From assembly GCA_946479665.1 (NCBI GenBank), contig CAMLGO010000008.1:1-16526 (forward strand): DNA of 16,526 nt. The letters run 5' to 3'. This stretch comes from an uncultured Candidatus Saccharibacteria bacterium. Lineage in GTDB: Bacteria; Patescibacteria; Saccharimonadia; Saccharimonadales; UBA6022. Below, piece after piece: positions 1 to 5,120 of the stretch; within the stretch, counting starts at the first letter, position 1, and every line of letters starts with the position of its first letter. The notes under the pieces were generated by a model. That model saw nothing but the letters and a program-made list of their open reading frames with translations, did not search any database and was not told the DNA's origin. The position numbers were made by a program, and so were the translations under genes.

Positions 1-228
1 AGCCGAAGGAATCGGTAGTGCGGTGTGGCTTGGCGCCTGCTCTTGCGATGGCGTCGGAGACTGAGTAACCGACACCGATGCAGAGGGTGAAGCTGAGCTG
101 CCCACTTGTGATGTTGAGCTAATGCCCGCACCAAAAATTGACACTACAAGCAACACGACCGCCCCGAAAGGTGCAATCGTGCCAGTGAAAGATCGACGAA
201 CCACTCGTGGCCGCTTCACTTCTGACAT
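1..228 (-). CDS. Membrane-anchored Ser/Thr/Pro-rich protein, N-terminal 76 residues (runs off left edge)
   Basis: An open frame of 76 codons without a stop starts at the ATG at 228 and leaves the window at base 1. A strong ribosome binding site (GGGAGGT) sits a few bases before the ATG. The N-terminus (MSEVKRPRVVRRS) is basic, followed by a hydrophobic segment at about residues 15-37 (core AVVLLVVSIF) that should act as a signal anchor or uncleaved signal peptide. From residue 38 the chain is rich in Ser, Thr, Pro and Ala, typical of a flexible extracellular linker before a folded outer domain. That domain lies outside the window, so the function cannot be named. It is downstream of tlyA on the same strand but has its own candidate promoter at 293-321. 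Confidence 0.75.
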   Translation of the reverse strand, partial: MSEVKRPRVVRRSFTGTIAPFGAVVLLVVSIFGAGISSTSQVGSSASPSASVSVTQSPTPSQEQAPSHTALPIPSA

Positions 229-271
229 ACTACCTCCCGGTGGATAGACTGTAATTGAAAGTTACTAAAAT

Positions 272-284
272 GTCGCAAAGCGAC
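272..284 (-). terminator. Weak hairpin downstream of tlyA
   Basis: On the minus strand GTCGC-TTT-GCGAC forms a 5-bp stem followed by ATTTTAG, 35 bases after the tlyA stop. The stem is short and the T-run imperfect. It also lies in the presumed leader of the next gene, so it could be a leader hairpin instead of a terminator. Confidence 0.2.
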
Positions 285-292
285 TTATGCAT

Positions 293-321
293 AATATATC
301 ATATTTTAAGTATAATGTCTA
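293..321 (-). promoter_or_regulatory. Candidate promoter for the left-edge gene
   Basis: On the minus strand TAGACA (321-316) and TATATT (298-293) are separated by 17 bases, a fair sigma-70-type match. It overlaps the last codon of tlyA and would give a leader of about 60 bases for the gene starting at 228. Confidence 0.35.
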
Positions 322-1044
322 CTTAAGGCGTCGCAGTAAATAGAATCGCTCTTGATTACCCTTAGCACCAGCCACATCGCTGTCGCGCTTATCAACAATA
401 GTAAAGTAGTATTTCGCCCACACTTCGAAATCTTTCAGAATCTGGCGACGGATTGCATCGTTTTTGATAATTCCCTTGTTCGTTTGATTCTTGCCTGCTT
501 CAAATTGCGGCTTCAGCATAATCGCGAATTGCGTTGCCTGAGTACTAAGATAGTTCACCAGATGAGGCAAAATTTCGCGGACGCTAATAAACGATACGTC
601 CATGACGATAATGTCCGGTTTGTCACCTTCAATGTAGAAGTCCCGAATGTCGGTTTTCTCATGAAGTTCAATCTGTGGATGACCCTGTAGGCTTGGGTGA
701 AGCTGATCCGTGCCAACATCCACTGCATACACCATTTTTGCGCCAGATCGCAGCGCGTAGTCAGTAAAACCACCCGTACTACTACCGACATCGAGCACAA
801 TTTTATCTTTAAAATCGAGCTTTAGTATGTCCGACACACTTGCGAGCTTCAGCCCGGCACGACTGACATATTGCTGCTCAGCCATCAGCTTAATAGCACT
901 ATCGTCGCGGACAAAATGACCTGGTTTCGTGACTACCTTACCATCAACCGTCACCTTGCCAAGCTTAATCCAGCTCTCCGACTGTGAGCGGCTCGTTGTC
1001 AGGCCGCGTTTTGTTAACTCTATGTCGAGTCGTTGTTTTGTCAT
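319..1044 (-). CDS. tlyA: TlyA-family rRNA 2'-O-methyltransferase (hemolysin A family)
   Basis: A 241-residue protein of the TlyA/RrmJ-like family. Members have an N-terminal S4 RNA-binding domain and an FtsJ-type SAM-dependent methyltransferase, and characterised TlyA proteins 2'-O-methylate rRNA. The S4 domain spans about residues 3-60. Then come SRAGLKL (Lys66, first residue of the K-D-K-E tetrad), the SAM-binding motif LDVGSSTGGFTDYAL from Leu84, VMDVSF with the Asp, MLKPQFE with the second Lys, and QERFYLLRR near the end with the Glu. Length is normal for the family. An ATG exists further upstream at 1095, but 1044 is preferred because the protein then begins MTKQRLDIEL as family members do, and the ATG overlaps the TGA of the preceding gene (ATGA). 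That implies translational coupling. AAGGA lies about 11 bases upstream. Confidence 0.92.
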   Translation of the reverse strand: MTKQRLDIELTKRGLTTSRSQSESWIKLGKVTVDGKVVTKPGHFVRDDSAIKLMAEQQYVSRAGLKLASVSDILKLDFKDKIVLDVGSSTGGFTDYALRSGAKMVYAVDVGTDQLHPSLQGHPQIELHEKTDIRDFYIEGDKPDIIVMDVSFISVREILPHLVNYLSTQATQFAIMLKPQFEAGKNQTNKGIIKNDAIRRQILKDFEVWAKYYFTIVDKRDSDVAGAKGNQERFYLLRRLK

Positions 1045-2765
1045 GGATACATAATTCCTTCTACATCTCGGGTAATCTGGGCGATATTCCCCCATGAACT
1101 ACCTTTTGTCAGTATTGTTATTGCATAGGTTCCTTTTGGATGATGGACGATGCCGGAATCATTGAGATAGTCCCACAAGAAACCGACCTTATCTTGAACC
1201 GTACCTTTGCTGCCAGCAGGAATACCCTGGCGATAAATCTGTCGTCCCATTTTATCCAGCAGGTTTGCCCGGTCATCACCGCTCAGCAGCGAGCCATTAT
1301 AGATCCCTGTCATCAGACGGTTGAGGTCGGCAGCCGATGTCTGACTAGCGTCCGAATCTGTGAATGTTGTAGCCCTACTTATGCCACGGGCGTACAAGAA
1401 ATTATTGATATTCGTCCTCCCAAATTTGCTGAGGAGCTCTTCGGCACACTCGTTGGCCGATACGACAATCGTCTTCTCTAGGCACGTAGCCATATCGTAG
1501 CCTAGAATCGAATCGCTCCAATGTAGCTCACCACTATGTATTTTGTCGAACAATACAAGCGATAAGAATACCTTGTATGTACTAGCTGATACTGTCGGTT
1601 CGTCAGCTCTCGCTCCGACCGACCAACCACTACCATCGAGCTGTGTAATCGCAATCTTCGTATTTGAGCTTTGACCCACATAATCGATATAGGCTTGCAA
1701 ACCAGCGCGCGACGACGAATAACTGCGCTCGTACCGTGCTGTTGGCACAACAGGCTTCATAACAAGTTGAATCACCGCCTCTTTCGCGTCAGAGACAAGT
1801 GCCGTTTTTAGGTCGCCGACGAGCTTCGCTTGGTCAACACCAAGACCACCCGGTGCTGCTGTGCGGCTCACTTCAATACCGTCTACCAGCTTCGCCTGCG
1901 CCACGCCAGGAGCAACATCCACCTGCCCTGCGATCTGAGACACATATGCAGCGACCGCCTCGTCTTTAATAATCAGCTTAACACCACCATTATTACTATC
2001 GACAGAAAGCCATCTGGCAATATCAATCGGCGCGACATCGATATGCTTACCGCTGCCATCTTTCATTGTGAGCGCATGAGCGATATAGCCTTCGGCTTGC
2101 AAGCGAACCGGTTCGATATCCTTCATACTTCGCCTAGGAGTGGTCGCTCCCGCCTTTACTTGCAATGCCGTGTGCGCGTTCGCAAACCGGGCAGCCAGCA
2201 CTTGCTCCCGAACCATAGCCGGTGTCACTTCGGCACCACTATGCGGCTCAGTCACTGCCAATTTCCCCTCACTGATAGTCAGACCTGCATCAATCGGCAG
2301 TACCGTTAACTGCGAAGCCGCCTTTTTGGCATAGTCAGCAAGATGATCATCACCAAATGTCACTTTCAGCTGCGTAAGGTCTGCGCGACGAAACAGAATT
2401 GAGAATGGAATAAACCGCTGCCAAAGTGGATACTCGGTAGCTTCGCGGACCATAGCCTCACTCTTTAACTCACCACCCGCTTCGGCGAGTGATGACGTCA
2501 TCTTCTTATCGCCAGCCTGAATGGTAAAAGTAGCATTCTGAAACCGTGTCTGTATTTTTTCAGACAGCGCGGTTTCGGCCTCAAAAGCAATAGATGCATC
2601 ACCCATTCGCGCCAGCGGCAATCCCTTCGCTGGAGGATATAGCAGTTGCAAAGCTATAACAACGACAAAAAGTGCGCCAAAGCCAATCAATAGCCCTCGA
2701 CGATACCGCCAGAGCGCACCTTTGCCAGCATGCAGCCATCGTCGGTGCCTGTCGTTGATTACCAT
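1041..2765 (-). CDS. Membrane-anchored class A beta-lactamase-like serine hydrolase with N-terminal wall-binding-like region
   Basis: A 574-residue protein. It has a short basic cytoplasmic N-terminus, one membrane segment at about residues 24-44, a long extracytoplasmic stretch at about 60-340, and a C-terminal class A beta-lactamase/penicillin-interacting domain from about 350. The catalytic motifs are visible: SxxK as S395-T-Y-K398, SxN as S436-A-N438, and a KTG-box variant K526-V-G528. The middle looks like repeated PG_binding_4 modules, as found next to VanW or L,D-transpeptidase domains; this is recognition by general pattern only. Likely role: serine hydrolase or D,D-peptidase acting on peptidoglycan outside the membrane. 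True antibiotic hydrolysis cannot be claimed. It starts 24 bases after efp, with a weak AAGG close to the ATG, and its TGA overlaps the ATG of tlyA. Confidence 0.82.
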   Translation of the reverse strand: MVINDRHRRWLHAGKGALWRYRRGLLIGFGALFVVVIALQLLYPPAKGLPLARMGDASIAFEAETALSEKIQTRFQNATFTIQAGDKKMTSSLAEAGGELKSEAMVREATEYPLWQRFIPFSILFRRADLTQLKVTFGDDHLADYAKKAASQLTVLPIDAGLTISEGKLAVTEPHSGAEVTPAMVREQVLAARFANAHTALQVKAGATTPRRSMKDIEPVRLQAEGYIAHALTMKDGSGKHIDVAPIDIARWLSVDSNNGGVKLIIKDEAVAAYVSQIAGQVDVAPGVAQAKLVDGIEVSRTAAPGGLGVDQAKLVGDLKTALVSDAKEAVIQLVMKPVVPTARYERSYSSSRAGLQAYIDYVGQSSNTKIAITQLDGSGWSVGARADEPTVSASTYKVFLSLVLFDKIHSGELHWSDSILGYDMATCLEKTIVVSANECAEELLSKFGRTNINNFLYARGISRATTFTDSDASQTSAADLNRLMTGIYNGSLLSGDDRANLLDKMGRQIYRQGIPAGSKGTVQDKVGFLWDYLNDSGIVHHPKGTYAITILTKGSSWGNIAQITRDVEGIMYP

Positions 2766-2789
2766 AAGCCTTATTTTACCACTTACTGG

Positions 2790-3350
2790 TTATTTTTTGC
2801 GTTCGCGGTATTCACCGGTCGAGGTGTCAACAGAGATGATATCGCCAACCTTAATAAAGGCAGGCACCTTCACGGTGATGCCAGTCTCAAGTGTCGCATC
2901 CTTGAGGACACTACTTGTTGTATCGCCCTTCACAACATCTTCAGAATATGTCACTTCAAGATACAGGTTTTTCGGAAGCTCAACGTTGATCACGCGGTCA
3001 CCAAAGAACTGCAAGCTTAGTTCATCACCCTCTTTGAGGTAACCCGATGCGGCATCTACAATATCGGCATTAAGCTCGAACTGCTCAAATGTTTCAGGGT
3101 CCATGAAGTAATACAGATCACCGTCAGTATAAAGATATTGAACACTTTTGTTACTCACTTCAGCCCGTTCAATTTTGTCTTGACCCTTAAAGGTTTTTGG
3201 AATCACACTGCCATCGATAAGATTTTTTAACTTCACGTTGACGATACTACCGCCGCGGCCCATGACCTTCTGGTTGTAGTCGGTTACGCGATATGGCTTG
3301 CCGTCAATTTGGCATACGACGCCTTTTTTTAAATCAGTTGGTTGGTACAT
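2790..3350 (-). CDS. efp: Translation elongation factor P
   Basis: A 186-residue EF-P of normal length with the three beta-barrel domains of the family: KOW-like domain I at about residues 1-63, then two OB-type domains. EF-P binds stalled ribosomes between the P and E sites and promotes peptide bonds at polyproline stretches. The domain I loop reads KVMGRGGSIV with Arg32 at the tip. E. coli has a beta-lysylated Lys34 here, while Pseudomonas and Neisseria have an EarP-rhamnosylated Arg32. No EarP, EpmA or YmfI-type modification gene is in this window. The ribosome binding site AGAAGG lies 10 bases before the ATG. The gene follows rpsR by 82 bases, a gap that holds a large palindrome and a possible promoter. 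Confidence 0.96.
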   Translation of the reverse strand: MYQPTDLKKGVVCQIDGKPYRVTDYNQKVMGRGGSIVNVKLKNLIDGSVIPKTFKGQDKIERAEVSNKSVQYLYTDGDLYYFMDPETFEQFELNADIVDAASGYLKEGDELSLQFFGDRVINVELPKNLYLEVTYSEDVVKGDTTSSVLKDATLETGITVKVPAFIKVGDIISVDTSTGEYRERKK

Positions 3351-3379
3351 AATTGTCTGCCCTTCTTTAGAAATGCGAC

Positions 3380-3407
3380 GTGGCGCACATCAATTGATAT
3401 GCGCCAC
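3380..3407. repeat. 28-base near-perfect palindrome between rpsR and efp
   Basis: GTGGCGCA (3380-3387) and TGCGCCAC (3400-3407) are perfect inverted arms around the self-complementary ATCAATTGAT (3389-3398); only the pair 3388/3399 does not match. In the minus-strand transcript it would form an 8-bp GC-rich hairpin that can extend through the centre. No T-run follows on the minus strand, so it is not a standard terminator. It may be an operator for a dimeric regulator or an mRNA processing hairpin. Confidence 0.6.
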
Positions 3408-3425
3408 AACGTTTTCTAACACATT

Positions 3426-3456
3426 AGTATATTTAGTTAGATGTCACGAATGGCAA
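3426..3456 (-). promoter_or_regulatory. Possible internal promoter for efp
   Basis: On the minus strand TTGCCA (3456-3451, five of six matching the -35 consensus) is followed after 19 bases by TATACT (3431-3426). The spacing is long. If used, transcription would start just before the palindrome at 3380-3407, placing the palindrome in the efp leader. Confidence 0.3.
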
Positions 3457-3636
3457 TAGTGCCAAGTGACGAGCGCGCTTGATAGCGACGGCAAGTTGAC
3501 GCTGCTGCTTAGCTGAAAGACCAGTCTTTGCAATCGGCTCAATTTGTCCGTATACGTTAATGAAACGTTGAAGCGTCTTGACGTCTGTGTAGTCAAAATA
3601 CGCTGGTGTATCTTTTTTAAATCGCTTAATAGCCAT
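3433..3636 (-). CDS. rpsR: 30S ribosomal protein S18
   Basis: A 67-residue bS18. The family pattern is clear: [20 protein letters not shown], then LQRFIN, and the basic helix [26 protein letters not shown]18 binds the platform of the 30S subunit as a heterodimer with S6, which is encoded two genes upstream. The start has a good ribosome binding site (AGGAG) seven bases before the ATG. It follows ssb by 22 bases, in the order rpsF-ssb-rpsR known from Bacillus and most Gram-positives. Confidence 0.97.
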   Translation of the reverse strand: MAIKRFKKDTPAYFDYTDVKTLQRFINVYGQIEPIAKTGLSAKQQRQLAVAIKRARHLALLPFVTSN

Positions 3637-3653
3637 GATATTCTCCTAAAATT

Positions 3654-3670
3654 ATTCCTTAAAAAGGAAT
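3654..3670 (-). repeat. Small hairpin across the ssb stop codon
   Basis: ATTCCTT (3654-3660) and AAGGAAT (3664-3670) are inverted arms with a 3-base loop, covering the end of ssb and its TAA. In mRNA this forms a 7-bp stem just ahead of the rpsR ribosome binding site. It could tune expression or processing between ssb and rpsR, or be chance in AT-rich sequence. Confidence 0.35.
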
Positions 3671-4105
3671 CTCGCTTAAATCAATAGGTTTGTCGTCGAT
3701 GTCTTCAATCACGACATCATCAGACTTTTTGTTCTGACTTGCGCCAGAGTTTGAGTAGCTTGACTGTCCGCCTTGTGAGTCGCCCGCAGGACCATCGAGG
3801 AAGGTGACGTCTGTCGCGACAACCTCTACCTTAGAGCGCTTCTTACCGGTTTCTTTGTCGTCCCAGCTGTCCTGGCGAAGGCGACCCTGCACGAGGCAGC
3901 GACGACCTTTTGAAAGGTACTGACTAACGAGCTCGCCAAGCTTTTCCCAGGCTGTCACATCAAAGAAGTCAGCCGCATCTTCTTGACCACCGCGATCAAC
4001 TGCAATACTAAAGCTTGTAATTGTCTTACCGGTTGATGTTGTGCGAACTTCAGGGTCGCGAGTAAGGCGCCCCATCAAAATAACTTGATTGATTGACTTT
4101 GCCAT
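3659..4105 (-). CDS. ssb: Single-stranded DNA-binding protein
   Basis: A 148-residue SSB. The OB fold covers about residues 1-106, with the family signatures NQVILMGRLTRDPEVR, FFDVTAWEKL and LVQGRLR. A Gly/Ser/Gln-rich flexible linker follows at about 107-128. The C-terminal tail is strongly acidic and ends in SEIPF, the tip that binds partner proteins in DNA replication and repair. SSB coats single-stranded DNA as a tetramer. The ribosome binding site GAGGAG lies inside the last codons of rpsF, only a few bases separate the two genes, and translation is probably coupled. Confidence 0.97.
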   Translation of the reverse strand: MAKSINQVILMGRLTRDPEVRTTSTGKTITSFSIAVDRGGQEDAADFFDVTAWEKLGELVSQYLSKGRRCLVQGRLRQDSWDDKETGKKRSKVEVVATDVTFLDGPAGDSQGGQSSYSNSGASQNKKSDDVVIEDIDDKPIDLSEIPF

Positions 4106-4110
4106 GGTTC

Positions 4111-4461
4111 CTACTCCTCTTCTTTTTCGTCGTTAGATGCAGATCGGTTTTTAGCTTCTTCAAGCGCCTTGCGGCCCTTTTCATCAACAGTTACGAGGAG
4201 GTAACGAAGTACTTCATCGGTAATGTTAAGCGTGTTGCTAATTTTTAGGAGCGCTTCAGCTGGAAGCTTCACGTCCATATATACGTATACAGCAAAATCT
4301 TCGCGGTTGATCTTGTAAGCAAGCTTTTTCTTGCCCCAGTTGTCTTCTTTGATGATTTCACCACCATGAGTCTTGATAAGATCACGCACTTTTGTAAGTG
4401 GTGTCTCAATGTCAGCCTCAAGGTCAGGGTGAATCAGAACGGTTAGTTCGTATTCTTTCAT
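4111..4461 (-). CDS. rpsF: 30S ribosomal protein S6
   Basis: A 116-residue bS6. It begins MKEYELTVLIHPDL and has the conserved NWGKKKLAYKI segment and the C-terminal strand VLRYLLVTVD. A short acidic, charged tail (KNRSASNDEKEEE) follows, as in many S6 proteins. S6 pairs with S18 on the 30S platform. The ribosome binding site AGAGGAGG ends six bases before the ATG and is the strongest in the window. It is the first gene of its operon, driven by the promoter at 4529-4557. In several bacteria the S6:S18 dimer represses this operon through its leader. Confidence 0.97.
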   Translation of the reverse strand: MKEYELTVLIHPDLEADIETPLTKVRDLIKTHGGEIIKEDNWGKKKLAYKINREDFAVYVYMDVKLPAEALLKISNTLNITDEVLRYLLVTVDEKGRKALEEAKNRSASNDEKEEE

Positions 4462-4467
4462 AGATTT

Positions 4468-4509
4468 CCTCCTCTGGAATCCTTTTGGATGCTTATGTCG
4501 TGCATAAGC
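4468..4509 (-). promoter_or_regulatory. Structured leader of the rpsF operon
   Basis: The leader of about 60 bases can form two adjacent hairpins just before the ribosome binding site: GCTTATG/CATAAGC (7 bp, 4491-4509) and ATCC-AAAA-GGAT in mRNA sense (4479-4490). An alternative pairing of GATTCC with GGAAATC would enclose the ribosome binding site. Position and gene content fit an S6:S18 autoregulatory leader, but I cannot identify the conserved CCG-containing element of the described motif. Confidence 0.35.
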
Positions 4510-4528
4510 CGAGTTAATAACACCTGTA

Positions 4529-4557
4529 ATTATACTAGATTTTATCTGTTACGTCTA
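4529..4557 (-). promoter_or_regulatory. Promoter of the rpsF-ssb-rpsR operon
   Basis: On the minus strand TAGACG (4557-4552) and a perfect TATAAT (4534-4529) are separated by exactly 17 bases. Transcription should start near 4522, giving a leader of about 60 bases. Confidence 0.7.
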
Positions 4558-4591
4558 GATGCGATGTCGTCCCCGCTCATACCGATCATGC

Positions 4592-4620
4592 TTGCAAAAT
4601 CTGCCGCTATGCGTTTAAAT
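4592..4620 (+). promoter_or_regulatory. Weak candidate promoter for the gene at 4667
   Basis: TTGCAA (4592-4597) and TTAAAT (4615-4620) lie 17 bases apart, each a four-of-six match. A TATAAT at 4663-4668 is better in sequence but overlaps the start codon and has no -35 at the right distance. Confidence 0.25.
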
Positions 4621-4666
4621 CGTCCTCGACAACCGTCGCCCTCCGCACCTTACAGAAAGTCCTATA

Positions 4667-5044
4667 ATGCCTACCGCAACAGCAACACTCGATCATGAAC
4701 TCCAAGCCAATGGTCGGCTGACCGTTGACGGCTTCTGCAAGTTGACAGAAGCACTCGCCGAACGGCGCAGCGCCGTCAACGACCTGCCAGCACGTCTGCG
4801 CAGTTGGCGAGACAACGGCTACGATGCCGCCGAGCTGCAGGGTGATATCCTGCTGACGCTCGACAGCCTCCGCCGCAACCTCGCACAATGGAGCGTTCGC
4901 TTCGACGGGAACTACGAGCATCTCCAAAGGACCCGGAAGCTCATTGAAGATGGCACCGCCAAGCGACACGCCGACGACACCATCGTCGCACGTATGCTCG
5001 TCGATTGGTGCAAAAGCTTTCCGGCAATAGCAGAGAGGATCTAA
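4667..5044 (+). CDS. Unrecognised GC-rich 125-residue protein
   Basis: I do not recognise this protein. It is soluble and mostly helical by composition, with an amphipathic, charged core (LTEALAERRSAVNDLPARL, then LQGDILLTLDSLRRNLAQW) and a C-terminal helix ending VDWCKSF. No signal peptide or membrane segment is seen. The frame is preferred over the opposite-strand frame because its composition is protein-like, a weak GAAAG ribosome binding site lies seven bases before the ATG, and it ends just before a strong terminator with a T-run on this strand. Base composition is unlike its neighbours: the rows 4741-4800 and 4801-4860 hold 40 and 37 G+C of 60, against 31 of 60 for a row of ftsK (5881-5940). 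It stands alone between two minus-strand operons, which suggests acquisition. Confidence 0.6.
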   Translation: MPTATATLDHELQANGRLTVDGFCKLTEALAERRSAVNDLPARLRSWRDNGYDAAELQGDILLTLDSLRRNLAQWSVRFDGNYEHLQRTRKLIEDGTAKRHADDTIVARMLVDWCKSFPAIAERI

Positions 5045-5060
5045 GCCCGTCACTCTAGAA

Positions 5061-5105
5061 GTTTAAGAGCCCGCCTCCTTCTGGGGTGGCGGGCTCTAAA
5101 CTTTT
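5061..5105. terminator. Strong bidirectional terminator between the 4667 gene and ftsK
   Basis: GTTTAAGAGCCCGCC (5061-5075) pairs with GGCGGGCTCTAAAC (5088-5101), one bulged A, loop of 12 bases. TTTT follows on the plus strand. On the minus strand the region after the stem is less T-rich, but the hairpin lies 20 bases past the ftsK stop and probably serves both genes. Confidence 0.85.
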
Positions 5106-5120
5106 CAAGATGTATTATAA

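Noticed and set aside
1041..1095. Longer tlyA start at 1095
   Set aside because: The added 17 residues (MGEYRPDYPRCRRNYVS) are translated from the end of the hydrolase gene in another frame and are not family-like.
4663..4668. TATAAT as -10 box for the 4667 gene
   Set aside because: It overlaps the ATG, so transcription would start inside the coding region, and no -35 lies at a suitable distance.
4607..5053. 148-residue open frame on the minus strand opposite the 4667 gene
   Set aside because: Its product has a Cys run and an unnatural composition, no ribosome binding site was found, and the plus-strand frame has a better gene structure.
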